From Bordetella genomosp. 11 (GTDB lineage: Bacteria > Pseudomonadota > Gammaproteobacteria > Burkholderiales > Burkholderiaceae_B), in assembly GCF_002261215.1 (NCBI RefSeq), contig NZ_NEVS01000004.1:4402001-4466000 (forward strand): a stretch of DNA of 64,000 nt, in the 5' to 3' direction. This document shows positions 26,129 through 37,089 of this stretch, piece by piece (the first letter of the stretch is position 1; every line of letters starts with the position of its first letter). The notes under the pieces are model-generated. The model was not told the DNA's origin. It saw nothing but the letters and a program-made list of their open reading frames with translations, and did not search any database. Position numbers and translations under genes: made by a program.

Positions 26129-27121
26129 TCAGTGCAACGGTTTGATGTTGCGCTCGCGCAGAATCGCCGTCCACCGCTCGGTTTCCCCGCTGATCAGTTC
26201 TGCGAATTCATCCGGGGTGTTCGGCTGCAACGGAGGCATGTACGACAATTGCATCATCGAAGATTGCAGCTCCGGGTCGCTCAATACCAGGTTCAGGGAC
26301 TGGTTCAGACGTCTGACCACATGTTCGGGTGTCCCGGTCGGCGCCATCAGGCCAAACCAGGCGTCAAGCGCAAGATCCGGAAATCCAAGCTCTTCAATAG
26401 TAGGGATATGACGGACACTAGGCATCGGGAGCCGGGACATAATCGCAATACCCCGAAGGCTCCCTGCTTTGAGATGGGATAGTACGGATGGCAAGGTGAC
26501 AAACTGCATATCCACACGTCCCTCCATCACATCGGCCAAAGCCGGTAGATCGCCACGATAGGGAACATGCATCATATCGATCCGTGCTTCCTGCTGAAAC
26601 AGTTCGCATAGCAGGTGGCTGGTCGAACCGATGCCAGGGGACGCACAGGCCACCCCGCCCGGATAAGCCTTGGCGAGTCCTACGATATCTTGAATGCTCT
26701 GTATTGGCGAGTCCTTTCCGGTCACGGCTATCGTCGGGACAGTCGCAACCATACCTATCGGTGTTAGATCCCGCGCGAAATCGTACTTCAGGTTCCCGTA
26801 CATGGTTTTGTGGATGGTATTGGGACGTGAACTGAAATACAGCGTGTATCCGTCGGGTACAGCACGCGCGACAGCTTCTGCGCCGATGTTGCTTCCGGCG
26901 CCGGGTCTGTTGTCGACGATGATCTTGTATCCCAGATCGTTCGACATATGTTTTGCCAGCAGCCGAGCAAGCGAGTCGGTCGTTCCTCCGGGCGTAAAGC
27001 CGATTACCAAGGTGATCGGCCGTTGCGGATAGGTTGCTTCCGTGTCGGATCCCATCGCGCCGAAGGGAAGAATGCTTCCGACTAGGGTAATAGCCGCGAG
27101 CTCTCGTCTGCACAAGTACAT
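26129..27121 (-). CDS. Bug-family tripartite tricarboxylate transporter binding protein
   Basis: A 330-residue periplasmic binding protein (TctC/Bug fold), a family greatly expanded in Bordetella. The start at 27121 follows a GGAGG site by 5 nt. A signal peptide is followed by YPQRPITLVIGFTPGGTTDS, then IIVDNRPGAGSNIGAEAVAR and MHVPYRGDLPALADVMEGRV, all family hallmarks. No tctA/tctB membrane genes adjoin, which is usual for orphan Bug proteins. Its base composition looks visibly less GC-rich than neighbouring genes, suggesting acquisition. The ligand is unknown. Confidence 0.92.
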   Translation of the reverse strand: MYLCRRELAAITLVGSILPFGAMGSDTEATYPQRPITLVIGFTPGGTTDSLARLLAKHMSNDLGYKIIVDNRPGAGSNIGAEAVARAVPDGYTLYFSSRPNTIHKTMYGNLKYDFARDLTPIGMVATVPTIAVTGKDSPIQSIQDIVGLAKAYPGGVACASPGIGSTSHLLCELFQQEARIDMMHVPYRGDLPALADVMEGRVDMQFVTLPSVLSHLKAGSLRGIAIMSRLPMPSVRHIPTIEELGFPDLALDAWFGLMAPTGTPEHVVRRLNQSLNLVLSDPELQSSMMQLSYMPPLQPNTPDEFAELISGETERWTAILRERNIKPLH

Positions 27122-27300
27122 ATCGCCTCCACTGGTATTCTGTTTGCCTTTCATCAACCGCGCCTGGCGGCAACGGCGTGGCTAAGTAACCCAGTGGCCT
27201 TATTTGTCCCGCACACTTCTCGCGGATCAAACGTGCGTAACCGTCCGTCGACCTGAAGCCGCGATACAGCAGCTGCCGTTCGCAATCGCGGGGCTTGCCC

Positions 27301-29183
<1,883 letters not shown>

Positions 29184-29283
29184 GATGTCTCCTTGTGATC
29201 GCGTCGAGAGACCCTATGTCGCCGCGGCGGCAGCCAGGTTTCACCCGCCGCCGGACTTGCCGCTCGTCCGCTTACGGCCCACC

Positions 29284-30255
29284 CTACTCCAGCCTGATAT
29301 TGGCCTTCTTGATCACGCCCGCCCACATCGCCCGTTCCTGCTCCGCATACGCCTTGAACTCCGCGGGCGACATCGGCATGGGAATCACGCCCATGTCCTG
29401 GAGCTTGCCGGCAACCTCGGGCTGTGCCAGGGTTTTCTGCAGATCGGCGCTGAACTTCTTCACCACCGCATCCGGCAGCCCGGCCGGACCGACCACGCCT
29501 TGCCAGGCGTAGGCGGTGAAGTCCTTTACCCCTTGTTCAGCCATGGTCGGCACATCGGGCAACAGCGGCAGGCGCTGCGGCGTCGCGGTCGCCAACACCC
29601 GCAGTTTGCCGGCCTTGACGTTGGGCAGGCCCGCGGCCAGGTCGATGAACATCATGTCCACCTGGCCGCCCAGCAGATCCTGGATGGCGGGCGCGGCGCC
29701 TTTGTACGGAACATGCAGCAAATCGACGCCGGCGCGCTGCTTGAACAGCTCCAGCGCCAGATGGTGCGGCGAACCGGAGCCAGCGGACGCCACGGTCAGC
29801 TTGCCGGGCGTGGCGCGCGCGGCGGCCAGCACGTCGGCGACGGTTTTGTACGGCGAATTCGTGTTGACGGCCAGCAGCAGCGGCAGCTTCGCGAGACCGC
29901 CGATATAGGTGAACTTGCCGGGATCGTAGGAAAGCTTGGCGTAAAGCGATGGGTTGTAGGCCAGCGTGCCGGAGTCGGCCGTCCCCACCATGTCCCCGTT
30001 GGGCGTGGCTTGCGCAATGGCCGTCGCGCCGATGATGGTGGCGGCGCCCGGACGGTTCTCCACGACGATGGTCTGCCCGAGGGATTTTTCCAGGGAGCTG
30101 GCGACGGTGCGGGCTACGACGTCGGAGCCGCCCCCGGCGGGATAGGGCACGATCCACCGTATGGGTTGCGTCGGCCAGTTCTGCGCGTGGGCGGATGTGA
30201 CGGCAGCGGCGACCAGCGCGGCGATCATGGCCGCGCGCCTGAGGATTGCGTGCAT
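29284..30255 (-). CDS. Bug-family tripartite tricarboxylate transporter binding protein
   Basis: A 323-residue periplasmic Bug protein. The signal peptide MHAILRRAAMIAALVAAAVT ends at AHA; the mature protein starts QNWPTQPIRWIVPYPAGGGS. It contains IVVENRPGAATIIGATAIAQ and LHVPYKGAAPAIQDLLGGQV. It lies upstream of the hydratase and monooxygenase genes on the same strand and probably supplies their carboxylate substrate. It is a different paralogue from the one at 26129. Confidence 0.93.
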   Translation of the reverse strand: MHAILRRAAMIAALVAAAVTSAHAQNWPTQPIRWIVPYPAGGGSDVVARTVASSLEKSLGQTIVVENRPGAATIIGATAIAQATPNGDMVGTADSGTLAYNPSLYAKLSYDPGKFTYIGGLAKLPLLLAVNTNSPYKTVADVLAAARATPGKLTVASAGSGSPHHLALELFKQRAGVDLLHVPYKGAAPAIQDLLGGQVDMMFIDLAAGLPNVKAGKLRVLATATPQRLPLLPDVPTMAEQGVKDFTAYAWQGVVGPAGLPDAVVKKFSADLQKTLAQPEVAGKLQDMGVIPMPMSPAEFKAYAEQERAMWAGVIKKANIRLE

Positions 30256-30311
30256 GGTGTTATCTCCGTGACGCCCGCGTCGAAACGCGCGGGTCGGCGC
30301 CCATTATGCCG

Positions 30312-31034
30312 TCAAGTCCCGGCGGTGCCGTAGTCGCGTGCGCCGAACAGCGCGCTGCCGATGCGCACCTCGGTGGAGCCTTCCTCGATGGCCAGCTCGA
30401 AGTCGCCGCTCATCCCCATGGAAAGCCGCGTCATGTCGACGCCCTCGATCGCCTCGTCGCGCAGCCGGTCGCGCCAGCCCCGCAGGACGCGAAAGCAGGC
30501 CCTGACTGCCTCCGTATCGTCCGAATTGACCGCCAGCGTCATCAGGCCGCGCACCCGCAGGCTGGGATAGTCGCGCGCCAGCGCGCGGACGAACGCCGGC
30601 AGGCCCGCCGGATCCAGGCCGTATTTGCTGGGTTCGTCGGAGGTCTTGACCTGCACCAGCACGTCCAGCGTCCGCCCTTCCTGCTGCAGGCGCCGGTCCA
30701 GGGCCTGCGCCAGGTCCAGGCGATCCAGCGATTGGACCTCCGCGGCCAGCCGCGCGGCATCCTTGGCCTTGTTGGTCTGCAAATAGCCGATGACCACCCA
30801 GTCGATGGCGCAATCGGCAAGGGCCTCGGCTTTTTCGCGGATCTCCTGCATTTTGCTTTCGCCGAAGCGTCGCAGCCCCAGCGCGGCGGCCGCGCGGATG
30901 CGATCCGCGCCGAAGGTCTTGCTGACCGGCAGCAGGGCGACCTCGCCGGGATCGCGGCCGGCGCGGCCGCAGGCGGCGGCGATGCGGGATTGCAGGTCGG
31001 CCAGGCGGGCCGCGAAGGTATCGGGGGTGGACAT
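30312..31034 (-). CDS. YggS-family PLP homeostasis protein
   Basis: A 240-residue pyridoxal-phosphate-binding TIM-barrel protein (YggS/PLPBP/ProY) that buffers PLP in the cytoplasm. The PLP lysine is Lys39 in LLPVSKTFGADRI; WVVIGYLQTNKAKDAARL and LSMGMSGDFELAIEEGSTEV with RIGSALFGAR are family features. The chosen start MSTPDTFAA at 31034 matches family length; an ATG at 31073 would add 13 residues. It diverges from an aminotransferase gene, itself PLP-dependent. Confidence 0.94.
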   Translation of the reverse strand: MSTPDTFAARLADLQSRIAAACGRAGRDPGEVALLPVSKTFGADRIRAAAALGLRRFGESKMQEIREKAEALADCAIDWVVIGYLQTNKAKDAARLAAEVQSLDRLDLAQALDRRLQQEGRTLDVLVQVKTSDEPSKYGLDPAGLPAFVRALARDYPSLRVRGLMTLAVNSDDTEAVRACFRVLRGWRDRLRDEAIEGVDMTRLSMGMSGDFELAIEEGSTEVRIGSALFGARDYGTAGT

Positions 31035-31093
31035 GACGGAAATCGGCAAGGTGTGCGGCAGGACATGCAGCACAAAGGTTTGTGAACGAAAAT

Positions 31094-31113
31094 TAGCGGT
31101 TATTAAGCCGCTA
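31094..31113. promoter_or_regulatory. Inverted repeat TAGCGG-N8-CCGCTA in a divergent promoter region
   Basis: A perfect 6+6 dyad with an AT-rich 8-bp spacer in the 146-bp gap between yggS and the aminotransferase gene. The spacer and flanks (TTATTAAG, GTTTAGAATC) are the most AT-rich bases nearby, so a promoter overlapping an operator is plausible. No regulator gene adjoins it. Confidence 0.35.
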
Positions 31114-31180
31114 GTTTAGAATCTTCCCGCATCCGGACCGCCATCGGCGGCATCCCGTTCCTGGCCCAGCACACACCACC

Positions 31181-32425
31181 ATGTCGCCATCCTCCGTGCC
31201 CGACTACGCGTTCGCGGCGCCTTTTCGCGTTCCCGCCATTTCCCCCATCCGCTCGCTGGCAGTCTACGCCAACCGCCCCGGCACGATCAGCATGTCGGGC
31301 GGCTATCCCGCCACGGACCTATTCGACGTAGAAGGCCTGAACGCCGCGTCGGCCAAGGTGGGCGCGCGGCTGTCCGACTGCCTGCAGTACTCGAATATCG
31401 ACGGCCAGGCGTCGCTGCGCGCGCAGCTGGCGCGGCTGTCCGAGGAACGCGGCATACGCTGCGATCCCGATACCGAACTGGCCGTGACCGGCGGTTCCCA
31501 GCAGTCGCTGGCGTTGCTGGCCCGGGTGATGCTGCAACCGGGCGACGCCGCTGTGATCGAGAGTCCCTGTTTTCCCAACTCGCGCCAGGCCCTGCACTAC
31601 ACCGGGGCCACCCTGTACACCGCGCCGTCGGGGCCGGACGGCGTGGACGTCGATGCACTGGAGGAACTGGTCGAGCGGGTCAGGCCCAAGCTGGTCAGCG
31701 TGGTCGCCACGTTCTCCAATCCCTGCGGCGCCACGTTAAGCCTCGAACGCCGCCGGCGCCTGGTCGAACTGGCGGCGCGCTATCGTTTCCTGCTGGTCGA
31801 GGACGACCCCTACGGCGAGCTGCGCTTCGAAGGCGAAACCGTCCCGCCGCTGCTGGCGCTGGCCGAAGGAGACGCCCGCCACTGGGTGGTGTATATCTCC
31901 AGCATGTCCAAGACCATGGCGCCGGCGCTGCGCATAGGCTGGATGATCGCGCCGGCCGAGGTGCGCCGGCGCTGCGTCAGCGCCAAGGCATCCGACGATA
32001 TGGCGTCCTCCGCATGGATACAGGAAATCGTCGCGCAGTACGTCGAGGACGGCCGCTACCACGTCCACGTCCCGCGCATCCGTGCCTCGTATGCCGCGCG
32101 CGCCGACGCCCTTGCCCGGGCGCTATCGGAGGAATTGGGCGACCAGCTGTCTTTTCGCAAACCGCAAGGCGGCATGTTCTGCTGGGCCCGCCTGAACGGC
32201 GGCATCGACAGCACGCGGCTGTTGCCCTACGCCATCGACCATGAAGTGGTCTATGTGCCGGGCAAGGCGTTCTATATCGACCCGGCACAGGCCGACATGC
32301 AGGCGATGCGGCTGTCCTTCGCCACCATGAACGAAGAACAGATCCGCACCGGCATCGTACGGCTGCGCCAGGCGCTGCACGCCTGCGCCGAGGGCAAGCC
32401 CGCGACGGTGGCGCTGCCGGCATAG
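31181..32425 (+). CDS. PLP-dependent fold-type I aminotransferase (2-aminoadipate aminotransferase-like)
   Basis: A 414-residue class I/II aminotransferase related to LysN and the catalytic half of MocR regulators; no N-terminal helix-turn-helix is present, so it is an enzyme. Seen are GGYPATDLFD, YSNIDGQASLRAQLA, the nucleotide-like turn AVTGGSQQSLALLAR, NPCGATL, VEDDPYGELRF (Asp-Tyr pair) and the PLP lysine Lys244 in ISSMSKTMAPALRIGW. The substrate is uncertain. It diverges from yggS. Confidence 0.9.
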   Translation: MSPSSVPDYAFAAPFRVPAISPIRSLAVYANRPGTISMSGGYPATDLFDVEGLNAASAKVGARLSDCLQYSNIDGQASLRAQLARLSEERGIRCDPDTELAVTGGSQQSLALLARVMLQPGDAAVIESPCFPNSRQALHYTGATLYTAPSGPDGVDVDALEELVERVRPKLVSVVATFSNPCGATLSLERRRRLVELAARYRFLLVEDDPYGELRFEGETVPPLLALAEGDARHWVVYISSMSKTMAPALRIGWMIAPAEVRRRCVSAKASDDMASSAWIQEIVAQYVEDGRYHVHVPRIRASYAARADALARALSEELGDQLSFRKPQGGMFCWARLNGGIDSTRLLPYAIDHEVVYVPGKAFYIDPAQADMQAMRLSFATMNEEQIRTGIVRLRQALHACAEGKPATVALPA

Positions 32426-32456
32426 CAGCGCCCGGCATTCGGGGCACTTGCCGGTT

Positions 32457-34289
32457 TCAATGCCCCAGTACCTGCAATTCCCAGGACAGCAAGGCGGCCT
32501 TGTCGGCGCAAGGCTCGCGGACATCGACGACCTGCAACTTCCATTTTCCCTTGGCGTTCTCGTCCAGGAAGGCATTGCTCAAGAGCGCATCCGTGGTGAA
32601 GTCGCCGCCGCCTTCGCTACGCAGGTAAGTCAGCGGCGGCAGCACGATGCTGCGCGTACCGGACGGCGATGTCAGCGCAATGCGCAGATACTGCGGCTCC
32701 TTGTGCGTGGTGCGCAGGCGCACATAGGCCATTTCGGTTCGCATATCGACCGGAACATCGATCTCCGCGTAGCCGCCGCTTTCCTTCCCGTACGTAATCG
32801 GTATAGGCTCGCTCCGCGATGCCAACTGGCCGGTGCTTCGCAACGCGGGCAGCGTGGTGAAGTTGCGCGCCCGCTCCACGGCGCGCGTCGCATCGACCAG
32901 GCCGAAGCCATACCAGTTGCTGAAAGGCCGACCGGCGGCATTGACCACCCAGCCATCGTCGACACGCACGCCGTTGTGTTGCCGGGGGGCCAGGCCGGGA
33001 TCGATCTTTCTTGCCGTGACGGCCAGGATGTACTTGATATCGCGCCACGTCAGATCCGGATTGACCTGCAGCATCAGGGCGACCACCCCCGCGACCGTCG
33101 GCGCGGCGGCCGAGGTGCCGTTCGCCAGCGCCGTATAGCTGCAATCCCGGTTCAGCGGCGAACCGCCCGGCCGGTCCAGGCGATTGGGCCAGGTGTTCGC
33201 GGGCAGCATCTGGTCGATGCCGTTTCCGCAGCCCGATACGTCCAGGGACACCAATGCCGGTTCGAACGCGAAACCGGGCACGCTGCCGACGGGCACCTGC
33301 GTCACGCCGTCCGGTGACGACGCCCGTTCCAGCCCGGTTTCACCCCCCAGCCCGGACACCCAAATCACCGACCCGACGGATGAATACGACGCCTTGACGC
33401 CCATCGCGTTTACCGCGGCTACCGTAACGGTGTTGGGATTGCCGTTCTGCCTATCCGTCTGGGGCGACACGCAACCGCTGCCGCTATCGAGGGTGGCCGC
33501 CTGGCACACCTGCTCGGTCGCGCCGATATCCGGATCGCTCAGGAAATCGTTGCCGGCGCTCTTGATCAGCACCGGGCCGTTGTATGTCGTCCAGCGCCTG
33601 GTCCATTCGACCGGATCGTGGTCGCTGCGGTAGGGCTCCAGCGTGCGTTCGGCAAAACCGGTGCTGGTGTTGATCACCCGCGGGATAACCTCGGCGTTTT
33701 CGTCATCGACGTCGGTCATATCCAGAATGCGGGCCTGCGGCGCGACGCCTCGCGCTCCGATGCCGTTCCAGCCCACGGCGGCGATCAGCCCCGCCGTCAT
33801 GGTGGCATGCGCCGACACATTGTCGCCGGTGCCCGGCCGCGCCATATTGGCGGCAAGGTCCTCGTGTGTCGCATCGGGCCGTCCGAATTCCGACAGCCCC
33901 ACGACCACGCCCTTGCCCGTTACGCCGTCGTCATGCAGGGTACCGATATTCAAGTCGATCCCGGGCTTGGGCAGGCCATCGGCAAAGACGCGCTGTCCGG
34001 TGTTCTTCAGGTGCCATTGATAGCGATAGAGAGGGTCGTCTCCGATAAACGGTGCGCCGCCAGGCGGCACGCTGCTTATCGCATCCATCGCGGGCGACGA
34101 GCGGTCCGGCGGCGTGGCGCCGCCAACGGCGGGGCGCGACGCTTGTGCTTTTTCGAATTGCCAAGCGGCGTGCAAGGCCGCTGAATCACGGGCGGCCGCG
34201 GTACCGGATATGCGACCGGATGCGGGTTCCATCGCAACGGCGACATCAGAGGCCGCCAGCGACGAAAATACAGGGAAAGGCGTCTGCAT
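32457..34289 (-). CDS. Kexin-like S8 serine protease with P-domain and Glu at the catalytic Asp position
   Basis: A 610-residue subtilase of the proprotein-convertase type. DPLYRYQWHLKNTGQ (about 85-99) opens the protease domain. By alignment to the D-x-G of this family, the first catalytic residue is Glu134 in VVVGLSEFG. His161 (SAHATMTAG), oxyanion Asn247 (KSAGND) and Ser393 (ANGTSAAAPTVAG) are intact. A P-domain follows (about 495-610). No signal peptide is visible; residues 1-80 are Ser/Ala/Pro-rich and may be a propeptide or a secretion signal. A GTG at 34358 could add 23 residues. Possibly secreted by a non-Sec route; substrate unknown. Confidence 0.88.
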   Translation of the reverse strand: MQTPFPVFSSLAASDVAVAMEPASGRISGTAAARDSAALHAAWQFEKAQASRPAVGGATPPDRSSPAMDAISSVPPGGAPFIGDDPLYRYQWHLKNTGQRVFADGLPKPGIDLNIGTLHDDGVTGKGVVVGLSEFGRPDATHEDLAANMARPGTGDNVSAHATMTAGLIAAVGWNGIGARGVAPQARILDMTDVDDENAEVIPRVINTSTGFAERTLEPYRSDHDPVEWTRRWTTYNGPVLIKSAGNDFLSDPDIGATEQVCQAATLDSGSGCVSPQTDRQNGNPNTVTVAAVNAMGVKASYSSVGSVIWVSGLGGETGLERASSPDGVTQVPVGSVPGFAFEPALVSLDVSGCGNGIDQMLPANTWPNRLDRPGGSPLNRDCSYTALANGTSAAAPTVAGVVALMLQVNPDLTWRDIKYILAVTARKIDPGLAPRQHNGVRVDDGWVVNAAGRPFSNWYGFGLVDATRAVERARNFTTLPALRSTGQLASRSEPIPITYGKESGGYAEIDVPVDMRTEMAYVRLRTTHKEPQYLRIALTSPSGTRSIVLPPLTYLRSEGGGDFTTDALLSNAFLDENAKGKWKLQVVDVREPCADKAALLSWELQVLGH

Positions 34290-34619
34290 AAGGCCTACCG
34301 GTTGAAGAGGCCGCGTATGTGCGTGATAGCCGGCAAACGTCCCGAAATCGCCAAGCACAGAGGCAATATTCGGACCAGTCCCATAAGCAAGGCGCGCGGA
34401 CGGAACATTCCGCCCGGGCGCGGGGCATCATCCTGGACCGGCGAGCAGGTCCACGAACAGGCCAGGGGGCCCATTTGCCCGCCTTTAAGCATCAATTCCA
34501 CCTGATCGGCGGAATGCCCTGGCGCATGGACGTGGCAGACGGCCACGCCAGGACCGGGCGCATAGGCAAAGGTCAGCGCCCGCGCGCCCCGGGATTGCCC
34601 GGGCCGGGGGCGCCAGCGG
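34290..34619. other. Intergenic stretch without supported gene
   Basis: About 330 bases between the protease gene and the DsbA-fold isomerase gene, both leftward. Frames here are poor and lack start sites or motifs. A GC-rich segment at about 34589-34612 (CCCGGGATTGCCCGGG and flanks) could form a small hairpin downstream of the isomerase gene, without a T tract. The protease promoter should lie near 34290-34450. Confidence 0.4.
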
Positions 34620-35261
34620 TCACCCGGCAGCGCGGCCGCCGCCGTCGCGCGCCCACTGTACGGCGTCTTCGACCCGGTCGTTGCCCCAGAACATTTCACT
34701 ACCGGCGAACATCATGGGGGCGCCGAATATTCCCAGCGACTGCGCGCGATCGACCTGCGCGCGGAATGCCTGCTTGATCTCGTCGCTGCCGGCGCGCGCG
34801 AGTACGGCATCGGCATCCACGCCCAGGGCCGCGAGACGCTCGCGCACAACGCCGGGCTGCTGGATATCGAGATCGTCGACGAAATTGGCGCGATACATGG
34901 ACAGGCAGAATGCCTTGCCCCAATCCGCTTCCAGCCCGATCAGCGCCACCCGCGAGGGCAACACGCCCACGCGCGGGAAGACGGTGGGACGGCGATAGCG
35001 CACGCCATACTTGGCGGCCAGGCGCGCGACCTCGCGCATCATGTATTCGCCCTTGTCGGGAAACAGGCGGAACGGAGAGTCGTCCCAGCCGCGCGCCTTG
35101 AAAATCGGGCCCAGCAGGAAGGGCCGGTAGTCCACCGTCACGCCCTGCGCGGCGGCGATGGCTTCGATGCGTTCGATCGCCAGGAAACTATAGGGACTGG
35201 CGAAGTCGAACCAGATTTCCAGCCGCTTCGCGCCATTGGATGCGCCGTTCGCTTGGGTCAT
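34620..35261 (-). CDS. 2-hydroxychromene-2-carboxylate isomerase (DsbA/kappa-GST fold)
   Basis: A 213-residue thioredoxin-fold enzyme of the HCCA isomerase family, glutathione-dependent in naphthalene catabolism. It begins with LEIWFDFASPYSFLAIERIE, where FASPYSFLA is the family's Ser-containing replacement of the DsbA CxxC, and ends with GIFGAPMMFAGSEMFWGNDR, the cis-Pro region. The start MTQANG at 35261 has a GGGAG site. No aromatic-ring degradation genes adjoin, so the physiological substrate is open. Confidence 0.9.
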   Translation of the reverse strand: MTQANGASNGAKRLEIWFDFASPYSFLAIERIEAIAAAQGVTVDYRPFLLGPIFKARGWDDSPFRLFPDKGEYMMREVARLAAKYGVRYRRPTVFPRVGVLPSRVALIGLEADWGKAFCLSMYRANFVDDLDIQQPGVVRERLAALGVDADAVLARAGSDEIKQAFRAQVDRAQSLGIFGAPMMFAGSEMFWGNDRVEDAVQWARDGGGRAAG

Positions 35262-35387
35262 GCTGTCTCCCTTACTCTGGGCCTGGGCCCTGTCCACGGC
35301 CGGTCCGGCCAGCGACCGGCCTGCTGTCTTCCGCGCGATCGAACCGTGCGCCGGTATGCCGCGCGACGCGTTCTTGTTCCCGTCCGG

Positions 35388-36455
35388 TCAGCCTGCCACG
35401 ACTTCCACACCCGCTTCGCCGGCCACCATCCCGCCCACGATGGCAGCCTGCGTGAACCCTTGTTCGGCCAGCACGGCCAGCACCTGCGCCGCGGTTTCGC
35501 GATCGCAGGACACCAGCAGGCCGCCGGAGGTCTGCGGATCGGTCAGCAGCGCGCGCGACACCTCGTCCACGCCGGGCGCCAGCGAAATCGCGTCGCCGTA
35601 GGATGCCCAGTTGCGCCCCGACGCGCCGGTGATCATGCCCGCCTGCGCCATCTGCCGCACGCCCGGCAACCAGGGCAGCGCCGCCAGGTCGATGCGCGCG
35701 CGCAGGCCGGCGCCGCGGCTCATTTCCAGGGCGTGGCCCAACAGGCCGAAGCCGGTGACGTCGGTCAGGGCATGCACCCCCGGCAGGGCGGCCAGCGCCG
35801 GCCCCGGCGTATTCAGCCGGGTGGTGCTGGCAATCATCGCGTCGTAGCCGGCGGCGTCCAGCTGGTTCTTCTTCAGCGCGGCGGACAGGATGCCCACGCC
35901 CAGCGGCTTGCTCAGGATCAGCACGTCGCCGGCGCGCGCGTCGGCGTTGCGCTTGACGCGCGCCGGATGCACCAGGCCCATGGCGGCGAGGCCGTAGATG
36001 GGCTCGACGGAATCGATGGTGTGGCCGCCGGCCACGGGAATGCCGGCCTGCGCGCAGACGTCCTGGCCGCCGCGCAGGATTTCCGCGATGACTTCACGCG
36101 GCAGCACGTTGATGGGCATGCCGACGATAGCCAGCGCCATGATGGGCGTGCCGCCCATGGCGTAGACATCGGACAGCGCATTGGTGGCGGCGATCCGGCC
36201 GAAATCGTAGGGATCGTCGACGATGGGCATGAAGAAGTCGGTGGTGGCGATCAGCGCCTGCTCGTCGTTCAGGCGGTACACCGCCGCGTCATCGGCGGTT
36301 TCGGTGCCGACCATCAAGCCCGGGAAGGCCTGCGTGGGGGCGAAACGGGCCAGCAGATCGGCCAGCACGCCGGGCGCGATCTTGCAACCGCAGCCGCCGC
36401 CGTGCGAAAGCGAAGTCAGGCGCGGGGCCGCGCCGGCGCTTGCGTCTTGGGTCAT
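35388..36455 (-). CDS. selD: Selenide, water dikinase
   Basis: Makes selenophosphate from selenide and ATP for selenocysteine or selenouridine synthesis. The 355-residue protein starts at 36455 and has the N-terminal catalytic loop SLSHGGGCGCKIAPGVLADL with Cys22 and Lys25 (a Cys, not a Sec, form), TADDAAVYRL, TTDFFMPIVDDPYDFGRIAA, and ALTDVTGFGLLGHALEM. No selA, selB or mnmH is in the window. It is 126 bp from the isomerase gene on the same strand. Confidence 0.96.
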   Translation of the reverse strand: MTQDASAGAAPRLTSLSHGGGCGCKIAPGVLADLLARFAPTQAFPGLMVGTETADDAAVYRLNDEQALIATTDFFMPIVDDPYDFGRIAATNALSDVYAMGGTPIMALAIVGMPINVLPREVIAEILRGGQDVCAQAGIPVAGGHTIDSVEPIYGLAAMGLVHPARVKRNADARAGDVLILSKPLGVGILSAALKKNQLDAAGYDAMIASTTRLNTPGPALAALPGVHALTDVTGFGLLGHALEMSRGAGLRARIDLAALPWLPGVRQMAQAGMITGASGRNWASYGDAISLAPGVDEVSRALLTDPQTSGGLLVSCDRETAAQVLAVLAEQGFTQAAIVGGMVAGEAGVEVVAG

Positions 36456-36606
36456 GAGAAATCTCCAGGGAAGCCGCAAAAGGATAGCACCGGCGAACCC
36501 GCGGCCGGATGGCCGCGGCCCGCCCCCTACAAAGAGTCGCCAAAACGGCCTACTATCATGGCCTTTTCCGCATATCGACGCCGAACGGCGCCTGGACCGA
36601 CTGCCC

Positions 36607-37071
36607 ATGGCCACTCTGCTTCCCGACTGTCCGCTCTGTCAGCAGCCCGGCGGCGCCCTGCTGTGGCAGGGTACGCATCTGCGCGTGGTGGAAGTCGAGG
36701 ACGCGGACTATCCCGGCTACACCCGGGTAATCTGGAACGCGCACATGGCGGAGATGACCAGCCTGTCGCGCCACGGCCGCGAACTGATGATGGAGGCGGT
36801 CTGGCGCGTGGAAGAAACGCAGCGAGAGATACTGCATCCGGACAAGATCAATGTCGCCTCGCTGGGCAACATGGTGCCGCACTTGCACTGGCACATCATC
36901 CCGCGCTGGCGCGGCGACCGGCATTTTCCGGACGCCGTCTGGGCGCCCCCGCGGATCCCGCGCGGCCAGGAACCACCCGAATGGGCGCCGCGCATGGCCG
37001 CCCTGCAGGCCGTGATGCAGCGCTATCGCAACCGGCTGCTCGAAACCCTGAACGCACTGCCGCGCCATTGA
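36607..37071 (+). CDS. HIT-family protein (histidine-triad hydrolase)
   Basis: A 154-residue small cytoplasmic nucleotide hydrolase/transferase. The triad HLHWHIIP, N-V-A-S-L-G-N upstream of it (KINVASLGNMVPHLHWH) and an N-terminal Cys pair (CPLCQQ) are visible. The start is the ATG at 36607 (MATLLPDCPLCQ). Substrates of bacterial HIT proteins are generally nucleoside phosphoramidates. It leads a rightward run with the following hypothetical gene and ung. Confidence 0.92.
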   Translation: MATLLPDCPLCQQPGGALLWQGTHLRVVEVEDADYPGYTRVIWNAHMAEMTSLSRHGRELMMEAVWRVEETQREILHPDKINVASLGNMVPHLHWHIIPRWRGDRHFPDAVWAPPRIPRGQEPPEWAPRMAALQAVMQRYRNRLLETLNALPRH

Positions 37072-37089
37072 TCGATCGCCGTTGAATAC

